A stretch of DNA of 64,000 nt, from NCBI RefSeq assembly GCF_002022505.1, contig NZ_CP019781.1, forward strand, positions 1,279,001 through 1,343,000. Direction: 5' to 3'. Every line of letters begins with the position of its first letter. Within the stretch, counting starts at the first letter, position 1. A program made the translations under genes and the position numbers. Below, one piece after another: positions 35,461 to 44,621 of the stretch. The notes under the pieces were generated by a model that saw only the letters and a program-made list of their open reading frames with translations, ran no database searches and was not told where the DNA came from. This stretch comes from Bartonella sp. WD16.2 (lineage in GTDB: Bacteria > Pseudomonadota > Alphaproteobacteria > Rhizobiales > Rhizobiaceae).

Positions 35461-36209
35461 CGAACCAACTCCTGCAACGTTGCCAATAAGGGAGTCAGCT
35501 GTGTAGCAGTAACCACGTTACCATAACGTAAACGTATCTCTGCACTATTAGTTGACTGAAATTCAAATTTAGAAGCATCAAACCCCTCCTGTTTTTTGAG
35601 TTGTTCAAGCAGTTTTTCATTTCCTTCAAGCACTAAAGGCTGCTTTGTATCAATAACTTGATCTGCCATCTTTGTAGCAAATTGCTGAAGCGCTTCTTGT
35701 GTAATTTTCTCACCAATAAAGGCAGCAAGTATTTGCGCAATATCTTTAGCAATACCTTGACGCAAATTAGCAAGCCCTTCCATTAATTGGCTGTGCATCT
35801 GAGCACCCAGAGCTTCAACCATCCCCTGCCTGGTTGCTTCAATAGCTTTGGCATGCTCTTCCTCCATTTGCTGCTTTTCAGCCGCAAATTGTTTTTGCAA
35901 CTCTTCTGTCGTTCTTTGTTCAACTTGATCAAAAGCTTTTTGTTTGACAACTTCAGAATCAACGGCATTATCAGAAGCAATATGGAGAGGCAACATTTCT
36001 TCCATATCTTCTTCCAAAAAATCAGTATTGGATAACAAAAATTCTTCATATTTTTCATTATCACATATCTGCTCACCTTCATCACTAAAAAGTAAAACCT
36101 CTGCATCTTCATTGACAGGTGAAAAATCACTCAGAAACGAAGCAAGCGATACACTTGCTTCTCTTTTTAATTCTTCACCTATCTTTTCTATTCCATTGAT
36201 CGCTTCCAT
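35457..36209 (-). CDS. FliH-like flagellar assembly protein
   Basis: A 250-residue acidic protein with a long coiled-coil middle (about residues 90-130: VEQRTTEELQKQFAAEKQQMEEEHAKAIEATRQG) followed by a FliH/HrpE-like C-terminal domain (residues about 140-250: NLRQGIAKDIAQILAAFIGEKITQEALQQFATKMADQVIDT..LRYGNVVTATQLTP). FliH-type proteins bind the FliI ATPase and guide export substrates. The position between fliF and motB, with 4-bp overlap to motB, is that of the FliH-like gene in Brucella and Rhizobium. The similarity is in pattern more than in identical residues. Confidence 0.75.
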   Translation of the reverse strand: MEAINGIEKIGEELKREASVSLASFLSDFSPVNEDAEVLLFSDEGEQICDNEKYEEFLLSNTDFLEEDMEEMLPLHIASDNAVDSEVVKQKAFDQVEQRTTEELQKQFAAEKQQMEEEHAKAIEATRQGMVEALGAQMHSQLMEGLANLRQGIAKDIAQILAAFIGEKITQEALQQFATKMADQVIDTKQPLVLEGNEKLLEQLKKQEGFDASKFEFQSTNSAEIRLRYGNVVTATQLTPLLATLQELVR

Positions 36210-36230
36210 TCAACATCTCACTCTGCAAAT

Positions 36231-37898
36231 CTATGCGGGTTGTACAGTTGCATTAGTGTCATTAACCCATTCGCGTAAAACCTCAGCAAAGCGTTGTTCA
36301 TCCATTTCTATCATTTGCTCAAGACGATTTTGGGGTGCTACACGCATACGACTGCGCAAGTCATTAAGTGTATCATCTTTTACCCTTGCAGTACCACTAA
36401 ATTCTCCATTAGTGCTAGATTGCTTTTCCAAAGCGGGCACGTTTTCAAGACCTGCTAAAGCATTTTCTCCATTACCAAGAGCCTTTTGTCCCTCACGCAT
36501 CTCACGCATCAAGGGGCGAACACCTAAGAACAAAATCAACAAGACAGCAATAACCAAAGCCAACCCGTTAACGAAACTGGACAAATAATGTGACAATGAT
36601 TTCCAAATAGGTGTTTGCATAGGAGTCATATCTTTATCAGAATAACCAATGAAATCAACTGCTGTAACATTAATAACATCACCACGTTTTGGATCAAGCC
36701 CCGCAGCTGTTGCCACCATCTGCTGAATACGATTAATTTCGTCATTAATGAAACTTTCAGAATTTTCATTGTCGCCCTTTGCAAGAGCCAAACGTGCACG
36801 ATCCACAACAATGGCAACAGCTAGTTTTTTCACGCTATAACCATCTTTTACAGTGGAAATAATTTTAGAATTAATTTCATAATTAGTAGTTTCTTCACGA
36901 CGGTCCTTTTTATCAGTTGAGCGTTCTCCACCACCATTAGCAATTTCCTCTTGTGGTATATTTTGTTCCACTCCAACAGCATCATTATTGCGACTATTTT
37001 GACTATCCGCTTGATCACGTACAGAACGTACAGAACGTACAACCTGCGATTCCGGATCAAAAACAGTTTCATTGACCTGACGACGATCCGTATCCAAATC
37101 AACCTGCACACTAGTTTGGAAGTGATCCAGACCAAGATAAGGTACCAATTGCTTACGAATATTAGCATCAATTTGCGATGCAACTTGTTGTTCAAGCAAA
37201 GCCATCCGAACAGAAGCTCCATTCGCCGCATCAACCCCAGAAGCCAACAACTGCCCCCGTGTATCCATAACCGTCACAGAACTTGCTTCAAGCGAGGGAA
37301 CGGCCGCAGCTACTAACTGGCGAATAGATTGGGCAGATTCGGCTGCAAAACCACCATCTGTGCGAATCACAACAGAAGCTGTAGGCTTTTGATTGGCCTT
37401 ACGGAATGATCCTTTATCTGGTAAAACGATATGAACGCGTGCAGCCTTTACACCTTGCACAACTTGAATTGTGCGGGCAATCTCACCTTCTAAAGCACGT
37501 TGGCGAGTAATTTCCTGCATAAAAGATGTTAACCCCAATGACCCCATATTATCAAACAATTCATACCCTGCATTATTTGATGTGGGAAGTCCTTTTTCTG
37601 CAAGAAACATTCGAGCTTTTTCCGCCTGCCCCACAGGAACTTGAATAGAACTTCCATCGGAAGAAACATCAAAAGCAATTCCCGTTTCGCCCAAAGCAAC
37701 TCCCATACGATTCACATCATCACGAGAAAGACCAATATAAAGTGTCTCATAAGAAGGACGTGTTAAATAAAAACTGGAAAATAAAATCGTTCCAAACAGC
37801 GTGATTCCAACCAGGCCAAGCGCAATAAGACGCTTTACCCCTAGTTTCTGAAGAGCCCGCCCCGAAGAAGAAAGAAAAGCCAAAAGTTTATCAAGCAT
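36231..37898 (-). CDS. fliF: Flagellar MS-ring protein FliF
   Basis: A 555-residue protein with two membrane segments (about 24-45 and 445-465) flanking the YscJ/FliF domains. Conserved parts include LYIGLSRDDVNRMGVALGETGIAFDVSSDGSSIQVPVGQAEKARMFLAEKGLPTSN and ARVHIVLPDKGSFRKANQKPTASVVIR. The C-terminal tail (ERMEQ..RFAEVLREWVND) binds FliG. It forms the membrane ring on which the whole basal body is built, and is first in the fliF-(fliH-like)-motB-motC-fliK-slt operon. In Brucella fliF is a target of FtcR. Confidence 0.96.
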   Translation of the reverse strand: MLDKLLAFLSSSGRALQKLGVKRLIALGLVGITLFGTILFSSFYLTRPSYETLYIGLSRDDVNRMGVALGETGIAFDVSSDGSSIQVPVGQAEKARMFLAEKGLPTSNNAGYELFDNMGSLGLTSFMQEITRQRALEGEIARTIQVVQGVKAARVHIVLPDKGSFRKANQKPTASVVIRTDGGFAAESAQSIRQLVAAAVPSLEASSVTVMDTRGQLLASGVDAANGASVRMALLEQQVASQIDANIRKQLVPYLGLDHFQTSVQVDLDTDRRQVNETVFDPESQVVRSVRSVRDQADSQNSRNNDAVGVEQNIPQEEIANGGGERSTDKKDRREETTNYEINSKIISTVKDGYSVKKLAVAIVVDRARLALAKGDNENSESFINDEINRIQQMVATAAGLDPKRGDVINVTAVDFIGYSDKDMTPMQTPIWKSLSHYLSSFVNGLALVIAVLLILFLGVRPLMREMREGQKALGNGENALAGLENVPALEKQSSTNGEFSGTARVKDDTLNDLRSRMRVAPQNRLEQMIEMDEQRFAEVLREWVNDTNATVQPA

Positions 37899-38351
37899 AC
37901 AGTTGCACCATTTTTATTAAGAAAAACCCATTTTGAACCAAAGAAAGACAACTTTTCTATAGCTGTTTACTCATACCTTTTCTCAAACCATAAAAAATAA
38001 AACTTGTGCGAAAATGGTGCCTACTTTCAACAAAAAAATCTCATGATACCCATTGACTATTATCTTAAAGCATTATTTTAATAATAATATCGTCTTTTAA
38101 TAAAAGAAAGCAGTCAAAAATTAACTTGTATACTGTATATCTAAGTAAAGGAAATTACAAATTAAATACAATATGATTTTTATAAATAAACAATATGTAT
38201 TTTATTTTAATTTATTTTTAAATAAGAAAAATTATTCTTTATTTTACATGTAAATTGAAATAAAATGTTTTTTATTCTAAAATAATCCATTTGTATCCTT
38301 CTTATAAGCGGGGAGGATGAGTATGGGGTTTATAAGTAAGGAAAATATCAC
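37899..38351. other. Divergent intergenic region between fliF and autotransporter 1
   Basis: About 450 bp, very AT-rich (for example 38,150-38,290 is nearly all A/T). It must hold the fliF promoter on the minus strand and the autotransporter promoter on the plus strand. An AAGGA ribosome binding site lies just before ATG 38352. No RNA gene or repeat seen. Confidence 0.4.
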
Positions 38352-41300
38352 ATGCATAAAAAGTCCCTTTTATTGTCCACAGCAACTGTAGCTATTGTAC
38401 TGTTTGGTGTACATCTGAATGCGCATGCGCAAACTCTTAACGCTACTGATGGTGAAATAAAGACGGAGTCTGGTGAAGCCTATAAGGCTGAAGGTGAGGG
38501 CGAAAGCGCTGTTAGCGCGACAGGGGGTGGTAAAATCAATGGCACCAATCTAACGCTGACTGGTAAGGAGGGGAATGGAACTGGTGCAAATGCTAGTGGC
38601 TCTGGAAGTCTGATTGACTTGAAGGGCGAAACAACTATTGAAAATATTACGATTGGTCTTGAAGTAAAAGACAACGCTATGATCATAATGAATGGTGGCT
38701 TTATTAATGCAGACGTTGTAGCAGTGGAAGTTGGAGATAAGGGTATTGCAAACTTGAATGGTGTAACAATCAAGTCTGAGTATGATGAAGGTGGGGGGTC
38801 TTATGGGTTATCTGCAGAGGGCGAGAAAGCGCAAATTGCAATGAACGGCGGTTCTATTGATGTGATTGGTACAGCAGTGGAGGCTAAAGACAAAGGTGCT
38901 ATCGAACTAAGCAATGTAGCAGTCAAGTCTAAAGATACTGGACTCGCTGCAGAAAATGAAAATGCAACAATTGCAATGAGTGGTGGTTCAATCGTGGCAG
39001 ATGAAACAGCAGTGTGGGCTGAAGATAAAGGTCTCATCGATTTAAACGGTAGTGTAACAGTCACGTCTAAGAATATTGGGTTGTTTGCAGACAAAGAAGC
39101 AAAAATCATAATGGATGGTGGGTCTATTACGGCAGATAAAACAGCGGTGGACGTTAAAGAAAAGAGTGCTGTTAACTTAAATGGTGTAACAGTCACGTCT
39201 AAGAATATTGGGTTGTTTACAGACAAAGAAGCAAAAATCATAATGGATGGTGGGTCTATTACGGCAGATAAAGCAGCGGTAGAGGTTAAAGAAAAGAGTG
39301 TTGTTAACTTAAATGGTGTAGCAATTGCCTCTAAGGAATACGGGCTGTCTGCAGAAGGTGAAAACGCAACAATCACAATGGTGGGAGGAAAGATTAACGG
39401 AAAGCACGCAGTTTACGCAAAAAATGGAGGACAAATTAAGCTTGCTAATGTTATAGTTACGTCTAGTAAAAGTGATGGTTTGTTTGCAGAAGGTGAAAAC
39501 ACGAAGGTTACAATGACTGGAGGAATTGTTACTGCAATCGCCGAAGGTGATGATCACCAACATGCGGGTACTGCCTTTCACGTAAGAGAAGGAGGACAAA
39601 TTGATGTTGCTAATGTTTTTGCAGAAGCGGATAAAACTGGTTTAGAGTTATACAACCAGAAAAATCAAAATAATAAAGTCAACCTCATCAATACAAAACT
39701 TATTGTTAAAAATGGTATCGGTATTAATCTCAATAAGATTTCTGACGATGAGAGAAATAAACAGCTTGTTGAAAATCATAGTTCTAAAGCATCTGAAGAG
39801 AATGCTTCTGAGATTTTTGATGGTAATATCACGCTTAAAAATTCAGAAATTCGTGCTGATATTTTACTGCAAATTACAGAAAATACTAAAGCTACTTTAA
39901 CCGCAAATCATTCTGTTTTAGAAGGTGGGACAAGAGTTGCAGATACAGATAATGTAATCTTTAATCTCAACAATGGCTCTAAATGGATTTTAAAGACTAG
40001 TAAAGAAGAAACAGATGGTGATCAGTTGCTTGATGTTGAGATAAGATCCCGCTCTGATATTTCTGTGCTTAATCTTAATAATAGTTCTGTTATTTTTGAT
40101 GGGCCAACAGAAGGTCATTATCAGACATTACAAGTGGGAACAGGAAAAAATAACACCGAAGCAGTCTATAACGCGAAAGGTAATGCTAAACTCTACCTAA
40201 ATGCTGAATGGAGCGATGGTAAGAAGAAAGATGAGCAAAAAGCCGACCATCTGCTTATTAAAGGCAATGTATCAGGGTCAACAACAGTGTATGTTAACGC
40301 GAAAGGTAATGCTACAGAAGCAACCGGTTTTGTCCCTTGGAATGAACGTGGGATTTCTCTGATCCAAGTCTCTGGAAAAGCAGAAGAGGATTCTTTCAAA
40401 TTAGCAAATGGTTATACTACAGTTAGCGGCTCACCTTATAAATATACGCTGAATGCTTATGGACCAGGATCGAGCAATGGTTCAGCTAATCCTGAACAAA
40501 TGTTGCTTGAAAAAGATCCTGCTTTAGATGATTCATCTGATGAAGATAATCGAAATGTTAGTGTTGATGATGTTGTTGTAGATAATAAAGATAATGATTT
40601 CTGGGACTTCCGTCTACAAAATCAATACCTTGCCAACTCAAAAGTAAAAGCTCTTGTGCCGCAAATGGCAAACTATCTGGTGATGCCGAGCGCTTTATTT
40701 TCCACTGGTTTCACTGATATCGAAAATCAAAATATTCTCTTAACTGATATTCGAGCAGCGCTACCATGGGACATGAAAAACGATAAGAGAAATCCTTTCT
40801 TCTTATCTTCCTATGGAAGTAAAACAACTTTATCGTCTAATCGCACTGCTTTCGAATATGGCTATGGCGCTGATATCGGCTATACTGCAATACAAACGGG
40901 CGTTGCATTGGCTGCATTGGAAGTGCAAAACATTTCCTCATATTTTGGGCTTTTAGGAACTTACGGAAAACTTTCTTTCACGCCAAAAAATATGGCAGAT
41001 GCTGACAAAACCGCGCTCGAAAAATGGGGTATTACAGCTTATAGTAGCGTTCAGCATAACGATGGGATATACGTCAATGCATTCTTGTCTTACGGTGTCC
41101 TGAAAGGAAATATCTTCAATGCCGTCATTGGTCGTACTGCAAACTTAGACGATGCAAAAACATGGAGTGCATCTGCTGTTCTGGGTAAAAAACTAGCAAC
41201 CAGTGTTGAAGACTTGGTATTTGAACCACAAGCACAGATTGCTTATCAGCAATTGATGTTCCACACCATCAAAGATGCTGATAACTTTAAGGTAGATATA

Positions 41301-41615
41301 GGTAATCCTCATCAGTGGGCAATTCGCATGGGTGGGCGTTTAACAAAAAACGTTAACCGAATCAAAGATGGCCATCTTTTTTCTGTCTATGGTAAACTGA
41401 ACCTTATCAGTACTTTTGGCAATGAAGGAACAATGCGCGCTGGTGATAATTTCCGTCTTGATCCTATGGGATCAGCAATTGAGGGAGGAGTAGGTATCAA
41501 TGCACAACTACTCCAAAACATCGCACTTCATGGAGACATTAGCTATCAGCAAAAACTTCAAAAAGCTGGTATATCTGGAATGACTCTCTCAGGGGGATTG
41601 CAGTATCGTTTTTAG
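38352..41615 (+). CDS. Autotransporter 1, Iba/BafA-like family
   Basis: A 1087-residue type V secreted protein. Signal peptide 1-26 (MHKKSLLLSTATVAIVLFG...NAHA). Passenger of beta-helix repeats (about 30-500) with the pattern (A-x-IxMxGGSIxAxxTAVxVxxKSxxxLNGVxVxSK). A conserved stalk/autochaperone-like region (about 570-700: HYQTLQVGTG..KADHLLIKGNVSGSTTVYVN..GISLIQVSGKAEEDSFKLANGYTT). C-terminal 12-strand barrel (about 800-1087), ending in Phe (..LSGGLQYRF), the usual outer-membrane signature. The other two autotransporters below share the second half. By family these proteins are surface-exposed or released adhesins or factors; the BafA subfamily is angiogenic. Which role applies here is not shown by the sequence. 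Confidence 0.9.
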   Translation: MHKKSLLLSTATVAIVLFGVHLNAHAQTLNATDGEIKTESGEAYKAEGEGESAVSATGGGKINGTNLTLTGKEGNGTGANASGSGSLIDLKGETTIENITIGLEVKDNAMIIMNGGFINADVVAVEVGDKGIANLNGVTIKSEYDEGGGSYGLSAEGEKAQIAMNGGSIDVIGTAVEAKDKGAIELSNVAVKSKDTGLAAENENATIAMSGGSIVADETAVWAEDKGLIDLNGSVTVTSKNIGLFADKEAKIIMDGGSITADKTAVDVKEKSAVNLNGVTVTSKNIGLFTDKEAKIIMDGGSITADKAAVEVKEKSVVNLNGVAIASKEYGLSAEGENATITMVGGKINGKHAVYAKNGGQIKLANVIVTSSKSDGLFAEGENTKVTMTGGIVTAIAEGDDHQHAGTAFHVREGGQIDVANVFAEADKTGLELYNQKNQNNKVNLINTKLIVKNGIGINLNKISDDERNKQLVENHSSKASEENASEIFDGNITLKNSEIRADILLQITENTKATLTANHSVLEGGTRVADTDNVIFNLNNGSKWILKTSKEETDGDQLLDVEIRSRSDISVLNLNNSSVIFDGPTEGHYQTLQVGTGKNNTEAVYNAKGNAKLYLNAEWSDGKKKDEQKADHLLIKGNVSGSTTVYVNAKGNATEATGFVPWNERGISLIQVSGKAEEDSFKLANGYTTVSGSPYKYTLNAYGPGSSNGSANPEQMLLEKDPALDDSSDEDNRNVSVDDVVVDNKDNDFWDFRLQNQYLANSKVKALVPQMANYLVMPSALFSTGFTDIENQNILLTDIRAALPWDMKNDKRNPFFLSSYGSKTTLSSNRTAFEYGYGADIGYTAIQTGVALAALEVQNISSYFGLLGTYGKLSFTPKNMADADKTALEKWGITAYSSVQHNDGIYVNAFLSYGVLKGNIFNAVIGRTANLDDAKTWSASAVLGKKLATSVEDLVFEPQAQIAYQQLMFHTIKDADNFKVDIGNPHQWAIRMGGRLTKNVNRIKDGHLFSVYGKLNLISTFGNEGTMRAGDNFRLDPMGSAIEGGVGINAQLLQNIALHGDISYQQKLQKAGISGMTLSGGLQYRF
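39054..39317 (+). repeat. 132-bp tandem duplication in passenger of autotransporter 1
   Basis: Two almost identical 132-bp units (39054-39185 and 39186-39317) encode a 44-residue turn containing KEAKIIMDGGSITADK. Few differences are seen between the units in DNA, so duplication is recent. In-frame addition or loss of units would change passenger length. Confidence 0.8.
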
Positions 41616-41644
41616 AACAGTAGTAATTTTATTTTGATTAAAAA

Positions 41645-41668
41645 GGCAGCACAATGTGCTGCCTTTTT
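41645..41668 (+). terminator. Rho-independent terminator after autotransporter 1
   Basis: GGCAGCAC, loop AAT, GTGCTGCC, then TTTTT; also preceded by a run of A. Located 30 bp after the stop codon, it closes the autotransporter 1 transcript. It is one of the strongest terminators in the window. Confidence 0.9.
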
Positions 41669-42139
41669 AATATGTTAAAATCTTTTTATTTATCACACAA
41701 AACTGACCTATAAAAAAGGAACTTCCTTTTTATTTCTAGGAAAAACTAATACACGATGTTGTTATAATTAACAATTGAAAGCGCCTAACACTAACAGTTG
41801 TAACATTTGCTTCTATGGCGAATTGAACATTACCAAACTTCTAACCATTATAACAATATAAACCGATAGTAGCGTTCCCTTTGATCATACAAACTACATA
41901 AAAAAGAAAAAATTTATACGCAGTGCGTTCAAAATATCACACTCCATAAAGACATTAATGATTAGAAAAAACTCCAAAAACCTACTTATCCAGAATTTTT
42001 TTCAGGAGCATTGTACTATCATTTTTAAAAAATGTTCTTATATTTAAATTTATGTTTTTATTCTTTACATAAAATACAGAATAAGTTAAATGCTTTTAAC
42101 AAGACTTTAGGAGAGGGGCAAATGTTTAAGGGTATATAA
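41669..42139. other. Intergenic region upstream of autotransporter 2
   Basis: No gene seen. Close to the start codon is a 29-bp element (42064-42092) repeated before autotransporter 3; the remaining part is AT-rich without clear structure. Confidence 0.4.
42064..42092 (+). promoter_or_regulatory. Shared 29-bp upstream element, copy 1
   Basis: A 29-bp sequence beginning TTTACATAAAATACAG lies 48-76 bp upstream of the start of autotransporter 2, and the same 29 bases recur before autotransporter 3. It may include the promoter or a regulator site; TTTACA and TACAGAATAA-like hexamers are visible. Function inferred from conservation only. Confidence 0.5.
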
Positions 42140-44497
42140 ATGCGTAAAAAAGGCCTTTTATTATGCACAATGAGTGGGGTTTTATTTTATTCTTATTATA
42201 ACATAGGCTATGCACATAGTGATACGAAAGTAGGAATTTTAACTGTTGCTAATAAGCAGCCAGGGGTTGTAAATAATACTAATCTTCACAATAAAGAGAT
42301 TGCAATAGAAGCTGAGGGCTATCCTTTAACAATTACAATGCATGGGGAAAGTATTTCAGGTTTTTATGCTTTTAGTGCAAGAAATGGTGGAAGTATTAGC
42401 GCTACAGGCGTCCATGCAGTAGCAGGACAAGTTGGTTTGCTAGCTCAAGATGGTAGAATTGATCTTAAGAATTCAACTATAACCATCAAGCGTGGAGCTG
42501 GTATTGTCTTTTTTCAACCACAAACAATATTATTAGAAAGATATAATACCAATGCGGTAACGCTTACTAACACAAAGCTGTTTGTTGAAAGTGGTGTGGG
42601 TATTTTAGGACCTTTTGCAGACGGTTCAGTAACCCTTCAAAATTCGGAAGTTCGTGCTGATGTTTTAGTGAAGAATAAAGCACGTCCAGGAAATAATAAT
42701 GCTACTCTTATACTAACCGCAGATAATTCTACCTTAGAAGGTGGTACAAGGCTTTTACGACAAGAAAGCAATATAAGAATTTTACAACAAAGTGCTGAAG
42801 ATGTAGCAGGATATCATAATAGTAAATCTTCAATTTCTTCAACGGCTTTACAACGAAAAATAATCTTTAATCTCCACAATGGTTCTAAATGGATCTTAAG
42901 AGCTAGTAAAACAGAAACAAATGCGAAAGACCATATGCTTGGTCCTGTTCGGACGTCTTTGATTCTTGATATTGCTACAAGATCTTATTCTGATCTTTCT
43001 GTGCTTAATCTTAGTAATAGTGCCGTTGTTTTTGAAAGCCCAACAGAAGGTCATTATCAAACATTATATGTAGGATCAGGAACCGATGGTCGTGAAATAG
43101 TTTACAATGCAAAAGGTCATCCAAAACTCTTTTTAAATGCTCAATGGAGTGACGATAAGAAGATAAGTGAGCAAAAAGCTGATCATCTACTCATTAAAGG
43201 TGATGTAACAGGATCAACAACAGTTTATGTTAATGTTTATGGAGATCCTACAGACGCACCTAGTGTTCGTCCTTTAAATCAGCGTGGAATTTCTCTAATC
43301 CAAGTTTCTGGACAAGCAGCAGAAAGTTCCTTTAAATTAGCAAATGGCTATACCACAATTCATGATTCACCTTACAAATATGTACTAAATGCCTATGGGC
43401 CAACATCGCGTAATGGTTTGGCTGATATAAAACAGAAGTTGCCTGGTGTATTGTCTGATGTAAATCCGAATAATAACGATTTTTGGGACTTCCGCCTGCA
43501 AAATCAATATCTCCCCAACTCAAACATAAAGGCTCTTGTACCGCAAATGGCAAATTATTTGGTGATGCCGAATGCTTTATTCTCTGCAGGTTTCACTGAT
43601 ATTGAAAATCAAAATACTCTCTTGGCTAATATTCGAACAATGCCATGGGAAATGAAAAGTAATAAAAAGAATTCTTTCTTTTTGTCTTCTTATGGAAATA
43701 AAGCGACTTTATCATCTAACCGTACTGCACTTGAATATAGTTATGGTGCTGATATCAGTTATGGTGCAATACAAACAGGCGTTGCACTGGCTGCATTGGA
43801 AGGGCAAAGTACCTCTTCATATTTCGGGCTTTTAGGCACTTACGGAAAACTGTCTTTCACGCCACAAAATATGGCAGATGTTAAGAAGACCACTCTCAAT
43901 AAGTGGACCTTCACAGCCTATAGCAGTATACAGCATAATGATGGGGTGTACGTTAATATGCTTTTGTCTTATGGTCTCTTGAGAGGAAATATCTCCAACG
44001 CCATCATTGGTCAAACTGCAAGCGTAGATGATGCAAAAACATGGGGTGCATCTGCTACCTTGGGAAAACAGCTAGCAACCAGTATTGAAGGCTTGGTGTT
44101 TGAACCACAGACACAGATTGCTTATCAGCAGTTAATGTTTCGTACCATTAAAGATGTTGATAAATTTAAAGTGGATATGGGCAGTCCTTATCAATGGTCA
44201 GCTCGTATGGGAGGGCGTCTAGTTAAAAATGTTAACCAATTTGAAGACGGTCGTACTCTTTCTTTCTATGGTAAGCTTAATCTTATCAGCATTTTTGGTG
44301 ATGGGGGAACAATACAAGCGGGCAAGAGAAACTTTCAACTTGATCCTATAGGATCTGCAATTGAAGGGGGAATAGGTTTTAATGCAGAGCTTATTCAAAA
44401 CGTTACATTCCATGGAGATATTACTTATCAGCAAAAACTTCAAAAAGCTGGTTTGTCTGGAGCTATTTTTTCAGGAACATTGCGCTATCGTTTTTAG
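42140..44497 (+). CDS. Autotransporter 2, Iba/BafA-like family
   Basis: A 785-residue autotransporter with signal peptide (about residues 1-25, MRKKGLLLCTMSGVLFYSY...GYA). Passenger (about 26-400) with beta-helix turns (ARNGGSISATGVHAVAGQVGLLAQDGRIDLKNSTITI). Stalk region (HYQTLYVGSG.., KADHLLIKGDVTGSTTVYVN, GISLIQVSGQAAESSFKLANGYTT). Barrel from about residue 510, ending GTLRYRF. From about residue 464 to the end the DNA is nearly identical to autotransporter 3, while the passengers differ. Length and domain order fit the inducible Bartonella autotransporter (Iba) and BafA group; BafA passengers act on endothelial cells, but orthology cannot be decided here. Confidence 0.9.
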   Translation: MRKKGLLLCTMSGVLFYSYYNIGYAHSDTKVGILTVANKQPGVVNNTNLHNKEIAIEAEGYPLTITMHGESISGFYAFSARNGGSISATGVHAVAGQVGLLAQDGRIDLKNSTITIKRGAGIVFFQPQTILLERYNTNAVTLTNTKLFVESGVGILGPFADGSVTLQNSEVRADVLVKNKARPGNNNATLILTADNSTLEGGTRLLRQESNIRILQQSAEDVAGYHNSKSSISSTALQRKIIFNLHNGSKWILRASKTETNAKDHMLGPVRTSLILDIATRSYSDLSVLNLSNSAVVFESPTEGHYQTLYVGSGTDGREIVYNAKGHPKLFLNAQWSDDKKISEQKADHLLIKGDVTGSTTVYVNVYGDPTDAPSVRPLNQRGISLIQVSGQAAESSFKLANGYTTIHDSPYKYVLNAYGPTSRNGLADIKQKLPGVLSDVNPNNNDFWDFRLQNQYLPNSNIKALVPQMANYLVMPNALFSAGFTDIENQNTLLANIRTMPWEMKSNKKNSFFLSSYGNKATLSSNRTALEYSYGADISYGAIQTGVALAALEGQSTSSYFGLLGTYGKLSFTPQNMADVKKTTLNKWTFTAYSSIQHNDGVYVNMLLSYGLLRGNISNAIIGQTASVDDAKTWGASATLGKQLATSIEGLVFEPQTQIAYQQLMFRTIKDVDKFKVDMGSPYQWSARMGGRLVKNVNQFEDGRTLSFYGKLNLISIFGDGGTIQAGKRNFQLDPIGSAIEGGIGFNAELIQNVTFHGDITYQQKLQKAGLSGAIFSGTLRYRF
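43529..44497 (+). repeat. Barrel-coding repeat, copy 1 of 2 (copy 2 at 45987-46955)
   Basis: Direct repeat of about 0.97 kb at a spacing of 2458 bp. By eye the first 790 bp differ at about one base; a block near 44325-44365 differs at several positions; the rest is almost the same. Homologous recombination between the copies would delete or fuse the passengers. Confidence 0.85.
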
Positions 44498-44546
44498 AAA
44501 ATGTTTACACATCTTTAAGTGATAAAATATATATTGTGTTTTATAC

Positions 44547-44575
44547 TTTACATAAAATACAGAATAAGTTAAATG
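44547..44575 (+). promoter_or_regulatory. Shared 29-bp upstream element, copy 2
   Basis: Same 29 bases as at 42064-42092, here 47-75 bp upstream of the start of autotransporter 3, inside the short gap after autotransporter 2. Conserved spacing to the start codon supports a regulatory role or the promoter itself. Confidence 0.5.
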
Positions 44576-44621
44576 ATTCTTTTGGGATCTTAGAAGGGAA
44601 ATAAAATTTAAGGATATATAC

